A DNA stretch of 64,000 bases from Microcyclospora pomicola (Eukaryota > Ascomycota > Dothideomycetes > Capnodiales). Under the pieces are notes generated by a model that searched no databases, was not told where the DNA came from, and was given only the letters and a program-made list of their open reading frames with translations. A program made the position numbers and the translations under genes. Every line of letters begins with the position of its first letter. Positions within the stretch are counted from its first letter, which is position 1. Positions 44,522 through 55,679 of this stretch are shown here, piece by piece. The DNA lies in assembly GCA_002786065.1 (NCBI GenBank), contig NHNY01000009.1:434001-498000 (forward strand). Direction: 5' to 3'.

Positions 44522-45497
44522 GCTGTGATCAAACGATCGATCGTAACAGTGCGATCACCATCCGTGGGCGAGACGCTCCAGGGTACCACGAGACATTGAT
44601 GCTGTGGGGACGCCCAGTAGTATAGGAGCAGCATCGCCTCCTGGATCTACATGAGGGTCAGCGCTGATCATGGATCACTGATTGGCAACACGGACGAACG
44701 CATCGTCAAGATGTGACATTTGATGATCGCCTATAAGTGCCTTTGGCCGCGCCACGTGCCTCTGAACTCGAGTTGAAGATGGAAACACTTTCGGTTTCTT
44801 CCGAGTGAAGGTTTGGACGGGCCGCAACCGCTTAAAATAGACTGGAATCGCCTCTCGACCTTAAAGCAATACCAACACTTGATGCTACGAAGCTATACAT
44901 GCACATCTATGTACCGGACTCGCGGGGTGGCATGGAGAATGCAGGAATCGCCGCGCCTCACTGTCCTTTGCTCCCTGCGCTGCACCTGGAATTGTTTCCA
45001 AGCGAACCGGATGCAATTCTTCGACAACGCGCAGACATGAAGTGCACCACAAAGCTTGTGAGGAGACGTCGCCCAAACAATCATCGCCACGCCTTAAATC
45101 TCGGTGGCGAACCTGTGTACGTTCCGGAGTACAACTTGACCTGACTTCTCGACCCAGATTTGGTATTACCTGCAATGGGACTCACGTCTCAGTCGCGCAA
45201 GCCGCAGACTTCTACAGCAATAACGCGGCTGTACTCTGCGGATCTGATAGTTGTGTGACTGAGTAGCGGCTGAGAGCACTCATAGCAGATTTGCCGTCTC
45301 CGCCGCATAGTGTTGCACTGCTTCTGAATTGCAAACATCAAAAGGAAAGTGTTTCAGCCTGGGCGGTGCATCGCAGGATGTACGTCAGGTGGTAGTAATT
45401 GAGTTGATGCCGTCAAAAATTTCAATTTAGCTAGACTTGCTCTGCTATAGTATGAATACTGACTGGGTACTCACTCGATCAAAAAACCCGAATTGAC
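44522..45497. other. intergenic
   Basis: 976 bp without recognisable gene. Several short ORFs overlap on both strands but none resembles a protein family. Confidence 0.4.
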
Positions 45498-46514
45498 CTA
45501 GGTAGCAGTTCTACCTAAACGAGCTCTTTCGAGTGCCCTCTGCCGTTCTTTTTTCATCTCCTGCATCAACTGTAGAGGTGTCCTCCCTTCTACGTCTATC
45601 ACGTCAGCCTTCGCCCCATAGCTCTCCAGCAGCTGCATGGCCTCCTCCCCGGCACGGCTTGCTGCAAAGTGTAATGGTGTCCAGCTTGCATACAGAGCGT
45701 TGTCTGTCGGTGGGAAGGGTGGGAGGGCCTTGGCAGAGAGGAGCTCATTCACGTCTGCTCCGTGCTCATCTACCAAGAAGCGTACGATGTCGAGTTTTCC
45801 GCGTTGCGCGGCCATCTGTAATGCGCCCGATCCTTCGATAGGATAACCATTTTTGATCAAGAGTTTTGTTATCTCTTTGTTCTTGCTGGCAGCCTCGCAA
45901 AGGCGAGAACCTCCTCGGGGTGCGAAGCTTCGTCCAGTGCGCTGGGAGTACGCAGCCTCCCGACCCTTTGTATGTTTAAGAATCACTTTGACAAGTTCGA
46001 GACTGTTAGACCTGAGGGCGAAGTCCAATGGTTTATCCATGGGATGGACATCAGCATGGTCGGCAACATGTGGCCATGCGGCGGCCAGCACGTCTAACAC
46101 GGCAGGGTGTTTGTTAAGCAGTGCGACCTTGATGGTCTCCCGGTCAATGACAGACGACGCTTTGATGCCATGTTGCAAAGCGAAATCAAGCAGTATTGAG
46201 ATCACTTCGACATGGCCGTGCTTGGCTGCTCGTAGCATAGCCCGGTCTATGTTCGACCATTCCATGGCTCGCACCGTTCGCATATCGTCTCTATCTGTAG
46301 CTGGACGTTCTTCGTCGTAGATACGATGGGGCGATGCGAGCGCAATTTCGGGAGACTCGTCAAGTATTTTTCGAAGCGCTGTGATATCTCCCGTAGAGCA
46401 TGCTTCAAACAGAGGAGGGGCGATGTCGGTACCGATGAGAACGTCAGACAGTGCTCTCGATGATTGATACCGCCATGGGACCGAGCGCAAGTCTGCTGGA
46501 TCCACTTCTGCCAT
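45498..46514 (-). CDS. ankyrin-repeat protein
   Basis: Single-exon 338-residue protein made largely of ankyrin-like repeats, for example PPLFEACSTGDITALRKILDESPE (about 35-58), RAMLRAAKHGHVEVISILLDFA, KPLDFALRSNSLELVKVILKHT, SRLCEAASKNKEITKLLIKNGYP, GALQMAAQRGKLDIVRFLVDEHGADVN and TPLHFAASRAGEEAMQLLESYGAKADV. There is no signal peptide or membrane segment; it ends in a basic helix (MKKERQRALERARLG). A cytosolic or nuclear adaptor role is likely, partners unknown. The stop codon lies within a CCTAGGTAG motif. Confidence 0.85.
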   Translation of the reverse strand: MAEVDPADLRSVPWRYQSSRALSDVLIGTDIAPPLFEACSTGDITALRKILDESPEIALASPHRIYDEERPATDRDDMRTVRAMEWSNIDRAMLRAAKHGHVEVISILLDFALQHGIKASSVIDRETIKVALLNKHPAVLDVLAAAWPHVADHADVHPMDKPLDFALRSNSLELVKVILKHTKGREAAYSQRTGRSFAPRGGSRLCEAASKNKEITKLLIKNGYPIEGSGALQMAAQRGKLDIVRFLVDEHGADVNELLSAKALPPFPPTDNALYASWTPLHFAASRAGEEAMQLLESYGAKADVIDVEGRTPLQLMQEMKKERQRALERARLGRTAT

Positions 46515-46934
46515 ATTTGCTAAGAGTAATCAGCGATGGAGATCGTATGAAGTTTGTAGCAAATGTGTTGGCCGGTCTGGCGTGATTATCAACGTGGGTG
46601 CAGAGCATACATATACTTTCGTGGAAGATAGGTCCTGCTGTCACTCGGATGACGTTACAACAAGGTAGAGTCGAAGGAATATACGTACCTACCTAGTGTT
46701 GTTACATGCAAACGATTGTATGTCTTGGTTCCACAAGGGATAAGATGTTTAAGCTACGTATAACTTCGTCATAAAGGAGTGTGGTACATGTAGCTGTTCT
46801 TGTCAGAGCCCTTATGCGCCCTAGCTCTAATCCTGGTTTCCAATATCACGAAACTACCGACTTTGCGCAGGCTACAGACCATGTTGTTATGTCTGCTTAC
46901 TTCTCACTCCAACCTTAGGCAGAAGACCAGGCTG
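46515..46934. promoter_or_regulatory. upstream region of the ankyrin gene
   Basis: 420 bp. Contains GTACCTACCTAG at 46685-46696. No gene seen. Confidence 0.4.
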
Positions 46935-47675
46935 TTACTCATCATAAATGTCTCCATTCTGGCTGGGAATGTCGCAGGTCGGTGCGGCTTCCGTCGTGCT
47001 GCAATCCCCATAGCTCCCCGACGCATTCCTCGTGCCCTCTGTCTGGCCTTCGGCATAGGTGATGTTCTCGTTGGCATCTTCCGTGGCAAGTACATCCGAC
47101 GGCGAGGTTGCGCCCATGATCATGTGGGTGATCTTGCCTAGGGTTCCGCCATTGATGCTGTTTCTAAGATTCTCGACCTCTTCGGTGGCAAAGAATGAGT
47201 TTTGTCCTTTGGTCTGATACTCGACCGCACCAAAGACCAGAATCGTGCCGCTAGCAACCATTGACACAGCCACCGAAGATGCTTCAGCATCGTCCGGACG
47301 GTAACAAGTACGTCCATCCGCGGTATTCGTCATCGCAGGCCATTGCGTCAGGTAGTGTGCACTGATGTCAGAATTGAAGAAGTCGTTGTAGTAGTGGTAG
47401 CCAGTATTGCCAGCATCCTGGAAGTTCTTAACTTGGTTCACTGAATTGCCACTGTACAACAAATAATGATCTGTTTTCGGATAGTACTGCTTGAGGTAGG
47501 CCGTGTAGTCATCCAGAGTGAGCGTGGCTCCGTAGTAGCAATAATCGTCGACAGATTAGTCGCATTCAATCGTGTCCCGACGAGTCACGGTGGTTCCATT
47601 TGGCGATACAGGCGCGGCCAGAGCAAGTCTAGCAAGTGTGATGACACTAAGGGCAAATCGAGCAGTGAGATGCAT
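46935..47675 (-). pseudogene. secreted protein gene with in-frame stop at codon 40
   Basis: ATG 47675 opens a convincing secretory leader (MHLTARFALSVITLARLALA, then a short propeptide ending in an Arg-Arg dibasic Kex2-type site). After ECD the frame meets TAA at 47558-47556 and then stays open for about 207 more codons to 46935. The downstream part looks like a folded extracellular domain (VDDYCYYGATLTLDDY, YLTQWPAMTNTADGRTC, ILVFGAVEYQ, FFATEEVENL). No canonical intron in the right phase removes the stop. Best read as a recently inactivated gene, a polymorphic null allele or a sequence error. I do not recognise the domain and assign no function. Confidence 0.65.
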
Positions 47676-49971
47676 CGTAAGTGGTCTTGTGGGAGAGGTA
47701 GATACGTGGAGATGTATCGAATCCAGGACGACTTACGTAGACTCGCAACTCACCTCATATGACATCCCTCAATGCTCACACTGCTGCTTCTTGATGAGCT
47801 CTCCTCCTCCAGAAGTAGCATCAGTCAAGTACCACTTTGCGGCGAATTGCAGTTCGCCTTAAGAACCCTCGCTGCAGTAGTTACGCCAGCCGTTGCACTA
47901 CACGATGATACATGCCTACAGGATGTCGGGCGTATTCAGCCCCGCCGCATCAAGCAACGATCGATGGTCTGTGATCCTGACCTTTCGTTCGTGACTCAGT
48001 TGAGGCTGCGATCCCATGCTTTTTGCGATAACATAGCTGAATGACAGGAGTTGTGCCGCTTACCCGACACTGCATTTGACTATCTCGGTAGATGGGGTAA
48101 GCTATGAGTAACAATAGATGCACAGCAAACGTACTTCAGGGTCACTACAGGTCGCAATGATTTGCTCCTTCACCGTTTTTGGGTGCGATGTCCGGCTTGA
48201 GGTCCCAGAGAAGTGTAGGTAGTTAGGGACAAGTATCGGGTGCGGGGAGGTGGCACAGAAAGCCTTCTCGACAGAGCTAACCGCACTCGCTGTCTCTCCA
48301 GCAACATAGGTAGATCTGCAGATCGTCAACTGGTGACACGAGCGAGAGAAACATGTATCTTGTCGCTCTGCACATCGAAGGATTTATACCACCTCACCAG
48401 TGTCTCGTTCACTGGCCTTATCATCATCTGAATGCCGTCGTACCACAGTCTCAGCCTTGTGATCGGCAGTATAAGTAGAGTAACCCAGTAATGTTCACCG
48501 GTACCCATGGGGCTGACGTGGGTTGGGTAAACATAAATAGGCTCTCAAGGGGGTTCTTGCGCTGGACACACCAACGGACTGTATGATCGACGGTCATGCA
48601 TACAACGTAGGCGTAAATTCTACGACCAAGCAAATTCGGCACGGTGAATGCTGAAGGATCGAGAGTTTGGCACAAACCCTTCCCCCCTCACTCCCATGCA
48701 CTATGACCAAAGGATGTGGCGTTATGCTTTTCAGAGAGATGTGTTCTGTGAACTCCAGCTTATTCATGCGACGTTGACCGTGTGAAAGCAATGGTATGCT
48801 ACATTTACAGCCTGATATTGGGGTCGGAGATGGATCCGCTTTCTTTCGTTTCGCACTCCGTGGCCAATGATCGTGGCCTATTGTCGGCGTGTTAGCAACC
48901 TCCTGCAGTCTCCGCTCGCTGATGCTACGCTGACCATGAAGAAGGCGAAACTTGTTTGCTTCTCTCTGGGGTGTCTGCTGATCTCGCGTGTTGTCGCCCG
49001 AAGCTTTGGTTCGCTGTAGTCTATGTACAGGCACCCTGTATGCCGCCCTGTTTTACGCAAGCTTGGCCATCGAGCAGAGATGAGTATACCACTGTCGCCC
49101 GATGTATGTCCGCCTAGGAACGCGGCTCAATGCTGATCGTGAGGAAGCATCAGCGTGTCACCTTCGTAGCTCGATGTTGGTCACCGCGGAGGACTCGAAT
49201 ACCACTGGATCTCCCATACGGTACCTTGTAGACGCCGCTCGTTGTTGCCTTCGTCGATCGACTCTGTACCCTCCGCTTGCTCGTGTAACGTTCTTCTCGA
49301 CGATGGACGCAGAGACCCTGCACCTCGTAGCCTGCGACTTGAAGGACGTGATTCTGCGTTGTCCATGCAGAAGTACCATGCACACCACCCTTGTTTGCGT
49401 GGTATTGGTTGTCGAAGAAGGATTCGTGTGCCACCCTCGCCCGCTCGACATCGAGCTGAAGACATGGCTCGATGATGTCTTCTGCCACATTCCGCGGGGA
49501 TTTGCGCAATCGTTTCTCGAAATGGATCTGTATATCATCTCTCTCCGCTCAATGATCGGCCGAGACGCGGCTCGATGTGATCCATGTAGACAGATCCTGC
49601 ATTTCAGCTTTGTTTGTGGGTCATTTGGTCGTTGGCGAGGATTACTGGTCATCTTACTCTTGCGTGCTGTCCTCGAGGATTTCCGGTGACGTTGGTTGTA
49701 GCAGACTCGCTGCAATTCCCGATGACGAAAGTCTTTGACCTGTCGATGTGCAGGTATGGTATAAAAGGAGGCTCTTCTTCCAAGGTTTTCCAGGACATAA
49801 CCTCCAGACATCGATCAACCACTTCCAAGAACTACCAACCTCTCAATTCACGCACTCAATCTTTCGTAAAGTACCGTAAGGTGAGTGTTGTTCGGAGATC
49901 CCAGCTAGTCAAGCAAAGTTTGATTGCAGACAGTGCGACCATAGTCTTACCTCTCAGCAGCAAACGCAACC
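47676..49971. other. large intergenic region
   Basis: 2.3 kb, the longest gap. It has unusually many overlapping ORFs between 49102 and 49811 on both strands, none with family resemblance. The TATA box of the next gene is at its right end. No RNA gene or transposon remnant recognised. Confidence 0.45.
49760..49767 (+). promoter_or_regulatory. TATA box upstream of small secreted protein gene
   Basis: TATAAAAG lies 212 bp before the ATG at 49972, within a plausible core-promoter context. A strong TATA element is common for inducible, highly expressed secreted-protein genes. Inferred from sequence only. Confidence 0.45.
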
Positions 49972-50337
49972 ATGCAGTTCACCAACCAAGTCATCGCGCT
50001 TTTTGGCGTCCTCTCCTCTACCGCCCTGGGTGCGGACGTATTCTCTATGTTCCTCAACTCCGAAGGAGCTGAGATCGGAAGCACCAATTACGATATTGGT
50101 AACGGCGGATGCTTCACGCTGAGTGCCGGAGCAGCAGAAGTCAGCTTCTCTCAATCTGGCGGCGACTCAACCGCGGACGGTCCTTACTGCCTGTCTGCAT
50201 TCACGTCGACCACCTGCCCTGGCGCTGGCGATGGTAGACAGCAGTTCGAGAACGTCAACCTTGGGGGCCAGGCATATCAGCTCAACCAAGGCCTCGACGG
50301 AGCCGTGACCTTTTCCTGGGCCACAACTAGCTGCTAG
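49972..50337 (+). CDS. small secreted cysteine-containing protein (effector candidate)
   Basis: 121 residues, no intron. A clear signal peptide (MQFTNQVIALFGVLSSTALG, cleavage near residue 20) is followed by a mature protein of about 100 residues. It is rich in Gly, Ser, Thr and Asn, with four cysteines (in GNGGCFTL, GPYCLSAF, STTCPGAG and the terminal TSC) that could form two disulphides. The sequence SEGAEIGSTNYDIGNGGCF is neutral to acidic. I recognise no family. Size, leader and Cys content are those of fungal small secreted proteins. A TATA box lies upstream and the neighbourhood is rich in secreted proteins. Confidence 0.8.
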   Translation: MQFTNQVIALFGVLSSTALGADVFSMFLNSEGAEIGSTNYDIGNGGCFTLSAGAAEVSFSQSGGDSTADGPYCLSAFTSTTCPGAGDGRQQFENVNLGGQAYQLNQGLDGAVTFSWATTSC

Positions 50338-52022
50338 ACTCAGCATCGGGTCGGACAGATGCAGCAGTTCGCAACAACCATGCGAGCCGAGATGCACAGA
50401 ATCATTGTTTCAGTCGGCTTCAGAACGGAGATGTGCTTTGGTCTGGGCGTTCTTGAGAGAAAGTGTACGAGACTATAGCATGTAGTCAGTCATTACCGAT
50501 GAATTAAGTTAAAGATACGCCATGTCCAGATCCGTCCCTCCCGTCGTAGCCACACGGCCGCTATGGTAGATGTGGGCCCCCACGGGGTCTGCTTCTTCGT
50601 TCCAGAGCAAGTGTGACATCTTCGATCTTGGCCTGGTGGACAGTGAAATGCTTCGAGCCGAGAAGCAGTCGCGATAGACATGGTGAGTCGAAGCCTTGTC
50701 GTTGCATTTCAAAAGCTACAGTGTAGGCATACCATGAGTACCTACCCTACTATGTGCACCAGCGGACATGCTCTTTGGGTCTGCTGACAAAAGTGCACAT
50801 TATTGTTAGGTGGAGAGCCTTGCTCTACTAACGCTCGGGAACGAAGAAGCAACGCGATTGCGTCTTCACTCGTATCTTGACATGCACAAGTTGCACAACG
50901 CTGTCTGTCGGGAGGTGAGATCGTCTATGCAGACTCGGCGCCGTCATTCAATGCACGGACTGGTAAGATGCCAAGTCGTAGCAGCTGGCGGAAACAGCTC
51001 TTGTTTGCGATGCGGCATCCATCGCCGTATCTGCACCTTCACCACCGCAGGCTGCAGCACTCAGTGGATGACGTCCGCTCGCTGGCTTCAGCATTCGCGT
51101 TCTCCAATTCGGCCATAGCATAGCCGCCGCGGCCCTGGGCGCCCAGCTTGGACTTGGCGATATGGTTATCACTGCAGGCATGAATGGCGGTACAGTACCA
51201 GAGTCCTTATTCTGGCGACTCGGAGTGGCTGGAAGAGCCGCCAAGTCTGCAGTCGTGAATAGCAGCTCAAGCGGGGAGAGCTGACAAAGACATGTACTGA
51301 AACACAGCCATGTTGTCCTCATTTTGCCTACGGCCGTTTGGTTTGATGCAGACGCCTCGTACTGTTCGCTTAGATATCATTGGCCTCGACCATTGGTGCG
51401 CCGTTTTAAGATCATCAGTCTCTCGTTCCTGATTGTTGTGAGGATCGAATGCACATTTTTGCCTGGAAGTACATGGAGATGTGAAGATGGGACGGTTGAG
51501 CAACAACTACCTGGTACATGGACATGCACATCGACGTATATGCGGGATCTTATACAGGCGGATGGCACAATGTATGTGTACACACGTGTCGCCAATATGT
51601 GCCCGCTTTGCCGAAAGCAGCAAGTCCATGGTCGTGAAATTGCTTGGCCATCGGGGGACTAGACCGGATGGAGGAATCTGGTGGCCTTGAACGAGCAGTC
51701 CATCGGCAATCGGAAGCCGTCTACTCCAGCTTCCAACGGTGCGAAAAATCCTTTGCGCGGCGCAGCGGTTTGTTGGTCCAACAGGCCGCTGTGTCAGAAG
51801 GTTTAAGGTTCGTGAGCTGTCATGTGAAGCTGCACTTGCCGAGGGTGGCCGTCATGCCATCGCTGCCACCAGGCTGGCTCCGCTGCAATTCCGCGCAGAC
51901 GTTGCCGCCGTTTCTGCCACCTTTCTGCGTCGCACATCTGGTGTACCCTTCTGCTGCTTATCACCAGCTGGTCGCGTCGACAAAAGCGTGCGTCTCGCCT
52001 GCCAGGAATCATCTTCATCAGC
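50338..52022. other. intergenic
   Basis: 1.7 kb between two secreted-protein genes. Short ORFs only. A GTACCTACCCTAC stretch occurs near 50738-50750. No RNA or mobile element recognised. Confidence 0.4.
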
Positions 52023-52673
52023 ATGAAGCTCACACCGCTGTTCGTTGCCGCCGCGTGGCTGGGGAAGCGCGACCTCAATGCGATTACCGATGATCTCTAT
52101 GCCATCCAGAATGCCACTGTAGCCCTCAACCAGGCGGTTCTCGACTTCAGGACTGTCAGCGATGTCACCAATCTCCTCAACGCCTCTGGCAATGTCAACA
52201 CCGCCGTCGAAAAAGGCACCGCGGACGCAAAGGCCCTTGGTGATATAAGCGCCACCGCTGCCGCCGGTCTCATCGTGCCCATCAACGACCTCATCCACGA
52301 CGTCCAGGAATCCGTCAAGAACACCATCAACCGGAAGTGCACTTTCGCGTTCCTCGGCCTTACCAGTTCCGTGGAGCTCCAGCTCCAAATGCTCTACAAC
52401 AACTCCGATGCCTTCTCCACTGCCTTGCTCGCGAACATCCCGGACTTCTTCAGACCAACCGCGCTCGAATTCTCAACTCCGATCACCGTGGCGCTCCAAA
52501 ACGGCATCAACGCCTTTCAACCAAATGCCACTACATCCCTAGGAGGTTCTCACTCGAATATTACTTGTCTCGCGAACGGCACGACAGTCGTCGGCGCAGC
52601 CGGCACCCACCGAATAGGGCTCGCCGGGCTAGGCAGCATCGCCGCCGTCGCACTTATCGCTTTCGCATTATGA
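52023..52673 (+). CDS. HsbA-domain cell-surface protein, GPI-type
   Basis: 216-residue protein similar to the hydrophobic surface binding protein A (HsbA) / cell-wall galactomannoprotein family. The N-terminus MKLTPLFVAAAWLGKRDLNAI combines a short leader with a Lys-Arg site. The helical domain follows (ITDDLYAIQNATVALNQAVLDF, VTNLLNASGNVNTAVEKG, GLIVPINDLIHDVQESVKNTI, TALLANIPDFFRPTALEFST). After ITCLANGTTVV a C-terminal hydrophobic tail (IGLAGLGSIAAVALIAFAL) suggests GPI anchoring, unusual relative to the secreted A. oryzae HsbA. Several N-glycosylation sequons are present. In Aspergillus, HsbA binds hydrophobic surfaces and recruits esterases. Unspliced. Confidence 0.82.
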   Translation: MKLTPLFVAAAWLGKRDLNAITDDLYAIQNATVALNQAVLDFRTVSDVTNLLNASGNVNTAVEKGTADAKALGDISATAAAGLIVPINDLIHDVQESVKNTINRKCTFAFLGLTSSVELQLQMLYNNSDAFSTALLANIPDFFRPTALEFSTPITVALQNGINAFQPNATTSLGGSHSNITCLANGTTVVGAAGTHRIGLAGLGSIAAVALIAFAL

Positions 52674-53973
52674 GCAAATCATGATTTGCCGTGCGTTCCC
52701 GTCCGAGGTCGTGACCAACCCAGGCTTGAGCGTGGGGTTCGACATCGGCATTGTTGATTTTTGATAATCACATTGTTCTCGAAAATCTCGAAACACGAAA
52801 TGCATTCTTCTCCACCAAAATCTATCGCAGCTTTTGTTTCCACCTTGCTTCGCAAAGCTCCCCCACGTGTGAGGAAACGAGGAAATCTGGAGTTCAGGAA
52901 TAAGATGTGTGTGTATTACCATAGTACAGCGCTGATGATACGGCGGTATTCATGAAAGGAATTCTATGATGCATGTGCACTCATTTGCCACCCCTCCCTT
53001 TCTTCTGGCACTCATGACCGGGTCAGATTTCATCGACCAAGAACGTTGCGGCAAAGTCGGAATGGACTTTCCAATGCTCGCTTTGCTGAAATAGGGATTG
53101 TAGAGTAGAGGACGACCGCGACCGAAACAGTGCAAAATGCATTCCTACCATTCATACAAGTCCACTAGTGGCTCACACGAGGCTTCACTCCACGAAAGCT
53201 GTTTTGGTGTGCCCCTTCACGCATGTACCACACGCTCTCAATAAGAAAAATGCACATGTCGTCAAGTTCAGCTTTGAAACGAACAAACTGTCGTCTGTGG
53301 TAGCCGTCGTGCTTTTAAGCTTACGTTGTATCGAAGCAGTGATCTCTTAGTGCAGTGTTGTGGCGGCAGAGTACCATAAGGTGATGGATGCCTAAGCCCA
53401 TAGGGCGATAGTATTGATGAGTAAGGGAGTGCTTGCTCGCTACCTACCTGTATTCTGACCGTATTTGCAGTGCTGTATTGCGTTCTCTGTAGCGCAGTCC
53501 CGATTGCGTGACGTGGATGTTGACATCTCTTGTCACCGCTGAGATGATTTCTCGATACGAAGGGTCCTATCATCTGCTTGGTTGTGATCATATCTGCGGT
53601 GGCCTGTTCGGCGTGCGCATTTTGTAACCTCATTGATAGTATCCGCTGCTAGATCTTGGGACGTGTCGGGCCGCAAGCCTTCACGTCCGCTCTCGCGACA
53701 TCTGCAGTGTCGAACTGCGCTCTGTTTGATGAATGAAATACGGTCTCTAGCAATTTCTTATGTGCCTATGGTTATTAGACCTAAGTGCGCTTTGGGTGCG
53801 CAAAGGCGAGTCCAGAGATAGCCTCGAAGACATGATGGAGTGTCAACCGGTCTGTCCAAACACAATTATCTATAAACATGGAATCTCGGGCTACAACTAT
53901 GGAACAACATCTGGCTGCCAGCTCAACTCTGCTCTTCCACGAGCGCCAAATCGTGAGCGCTTCGTGCTGCAAC
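52674..53973. other. intergenic
   Basis: 1.3 kb. No gene or RNA recognised. One CTACCTACCTG at 53440-53450. Confidence 0.4.
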
Positions 53974-55679
53974 TCAGGACCGATGTGCATGCATTTCTCG
54001 CAGCTGTGGGCTGCCATCTAGCTCTATCGGGTCGCCATGTCCGCGGGCGAGCTTGGAGATCGCTTGTCCCACGATCCCATATTTGCGATCTGGCACATCA
54101 TGTGGCGCCTGTGTGGTCGTTACCTTCGCCGCGTAGGCTGCGTATGGTACTGGCTTCTGGTCGCTTTGTTGTGGTTGTTGTAAGCACGCCTGCGACCTTC
54201 TTCGTCGACGCCACAATAAAAGCGCGGCGACTGCTGCGCCAATGGCAAGAACTGCCCCAGCGACGGCGATACCTGCAGTTGCGCCACTAGAGACGGATGT
54301 TTTATAGGCTGCAAGAGACGATGAAGCTGATGGGATTATAGTTTCGGACGTTCCGTTCGTCTGCGAAGAATTGACGCTGCTACTGCAGACCTCAGTAATG
54401 AGTTTACCAGACTCATCGACAGCCACGAGCTGCTGTTCGCCGCTGGTGTGGGCCTGCCAGATAGTGAATGTGTTCGTGTCGAAGTTGGCCATAAGCATAG
54501 CGGCGGACAGGAACTTTCGGCCGAGCACGGGTAGGTCGTTTAGGTTGATTTGTTGATTGACATTGATGATGAGCTCGTTCATGGACTGGTTCGCCGCGAG
54601 TGCACCGCTCGGCAGAATCGAGAGATCCGGAATCAAGAGCTGGTTGTTCGGGATAGTGATTGTTAGAGAATAATCAATCTCAAGGACGAGATCGCCATCA
54701 ATGCTACCGAAAACGATTAGCCATACGCACTGATTTGGAGCGCTCACAGTGTACCAACCTTGGTTCCGTCGGGTCGTAGAGCATGCCATAAAAGTTGATC
54801 CCGAACGAGCGTCCAACGTCGCTACACTGACATATGTCCTCGAAGTTCTGGTAATAATAGAGGGGCAGCGTCATTAGCGTTGGCATCATCGGGGAGATGC
54901 AGGCATTTATGGCTTCGGACAAGCTATTATCGAACAGACTTGGCTCGGTGCCGTTAGGGTACGACAGTCTGATGTCGGTTATTGTGACGAACATGCCGGA
55001 GGCGCATGTCCCGGTTGTACTGAAAGGTTGTGTATAGTTCGCACCACTGACTTTCGCCGCATCGAAACCGCCGAATACAAAAGTGCCGTTGGCTTGATTG
55101 GCTGGAGTGGCGCCGGTCTCTCCCCAGAACATTGACCACGACCTCGATGCGATCGTACCGGCAGACTTGAGCGCATTCAGTATGGTCGAGTTCGCGCCCA
55201 GGCCCAAAACCATTTGCGACCTACCTCGCCCGTCGGCATCGAAGCGACGAATGCCTAAAGGGAAGGCCGTCTCCGTCACATTGCTGCTCAGGATGAAGTC
55301 GTCGGTGACCCATAAGTCGTATGGATTGTTGAAGCTACTGTCACCAGGCGACCCTCCTGCCACGAGCAGAGAGACTTCGGACTTGCTGGTACTGGATGCT
55401 GAGCTGAGGTACTCCCCGCCTCGATATGTGGTACAGTGGTCCGGCGTTGCGTCCACGCAGAGGCCGTTGCTATCGTATACGTAGGAGTTGTTCACACTGC
55501 CTCTTGACTTTAGCCCTTACGCGTGGTGCATACGTGCGGTCCAGTACTCACAACTTTGGCATGAAAGCAAAGCTCTGCGCTGGCGTGCCGACACCCAACT
55601 CGATACCACGCATGGTATTTCCATTTGCTAGCGTTACGTTCGCCACAGGTGCGGCTACTGGATGGGGTGCGCAGGCCAT
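53974..55679 (-). CDS. membrane-anchored aspartic-protease-like protein, non-catalytic
   Basis: Pepsin-fold (A1-like) extracellular domain with one transmembrane helix and a cytosolic tail. Exons 55679-55553, 55497-54759 and 54703-53974 join in phase to 531 residues. The N-lobe opening RGIELGVGTPAQSFAFMPK aligns with the segment before the first catalytic motif. Where DTGS should follow, the protein reads FVNNSYVYDSNG, so the catalytic Asp is missing. QMVLGLGANS, GTFVFGGFDAAKVSG and LPVLGRKFLSAAMLMANFD are A1-type landmarks; the second DTG motif is not evident either. The helix is GATAGIAVAGAVLAIGAAVAALLLW, followed by RRRRR and a tail of about 85 residues. The N-terminus is uncertain: the first ATG gives no signal peptide, so an upstream leader exon is likely. 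Confidence 0.8.

Noticed and set aside
47676-49971. Possible decayed transposon in the longest gene gap
   Set aside because: No terminal repeats, target-site duplication, reverse transcriptase or transposase residues seen.
50948-51322. Minus-strand ORF, and an alternative frame reading HIAKSKLGAQGRGGYAMAELENANAEAS in the same place
   Set aside because: The second frame looked protein-like for about 45 residues, but it has no start, signal peptide or recognisable family, and is bounded by stops.
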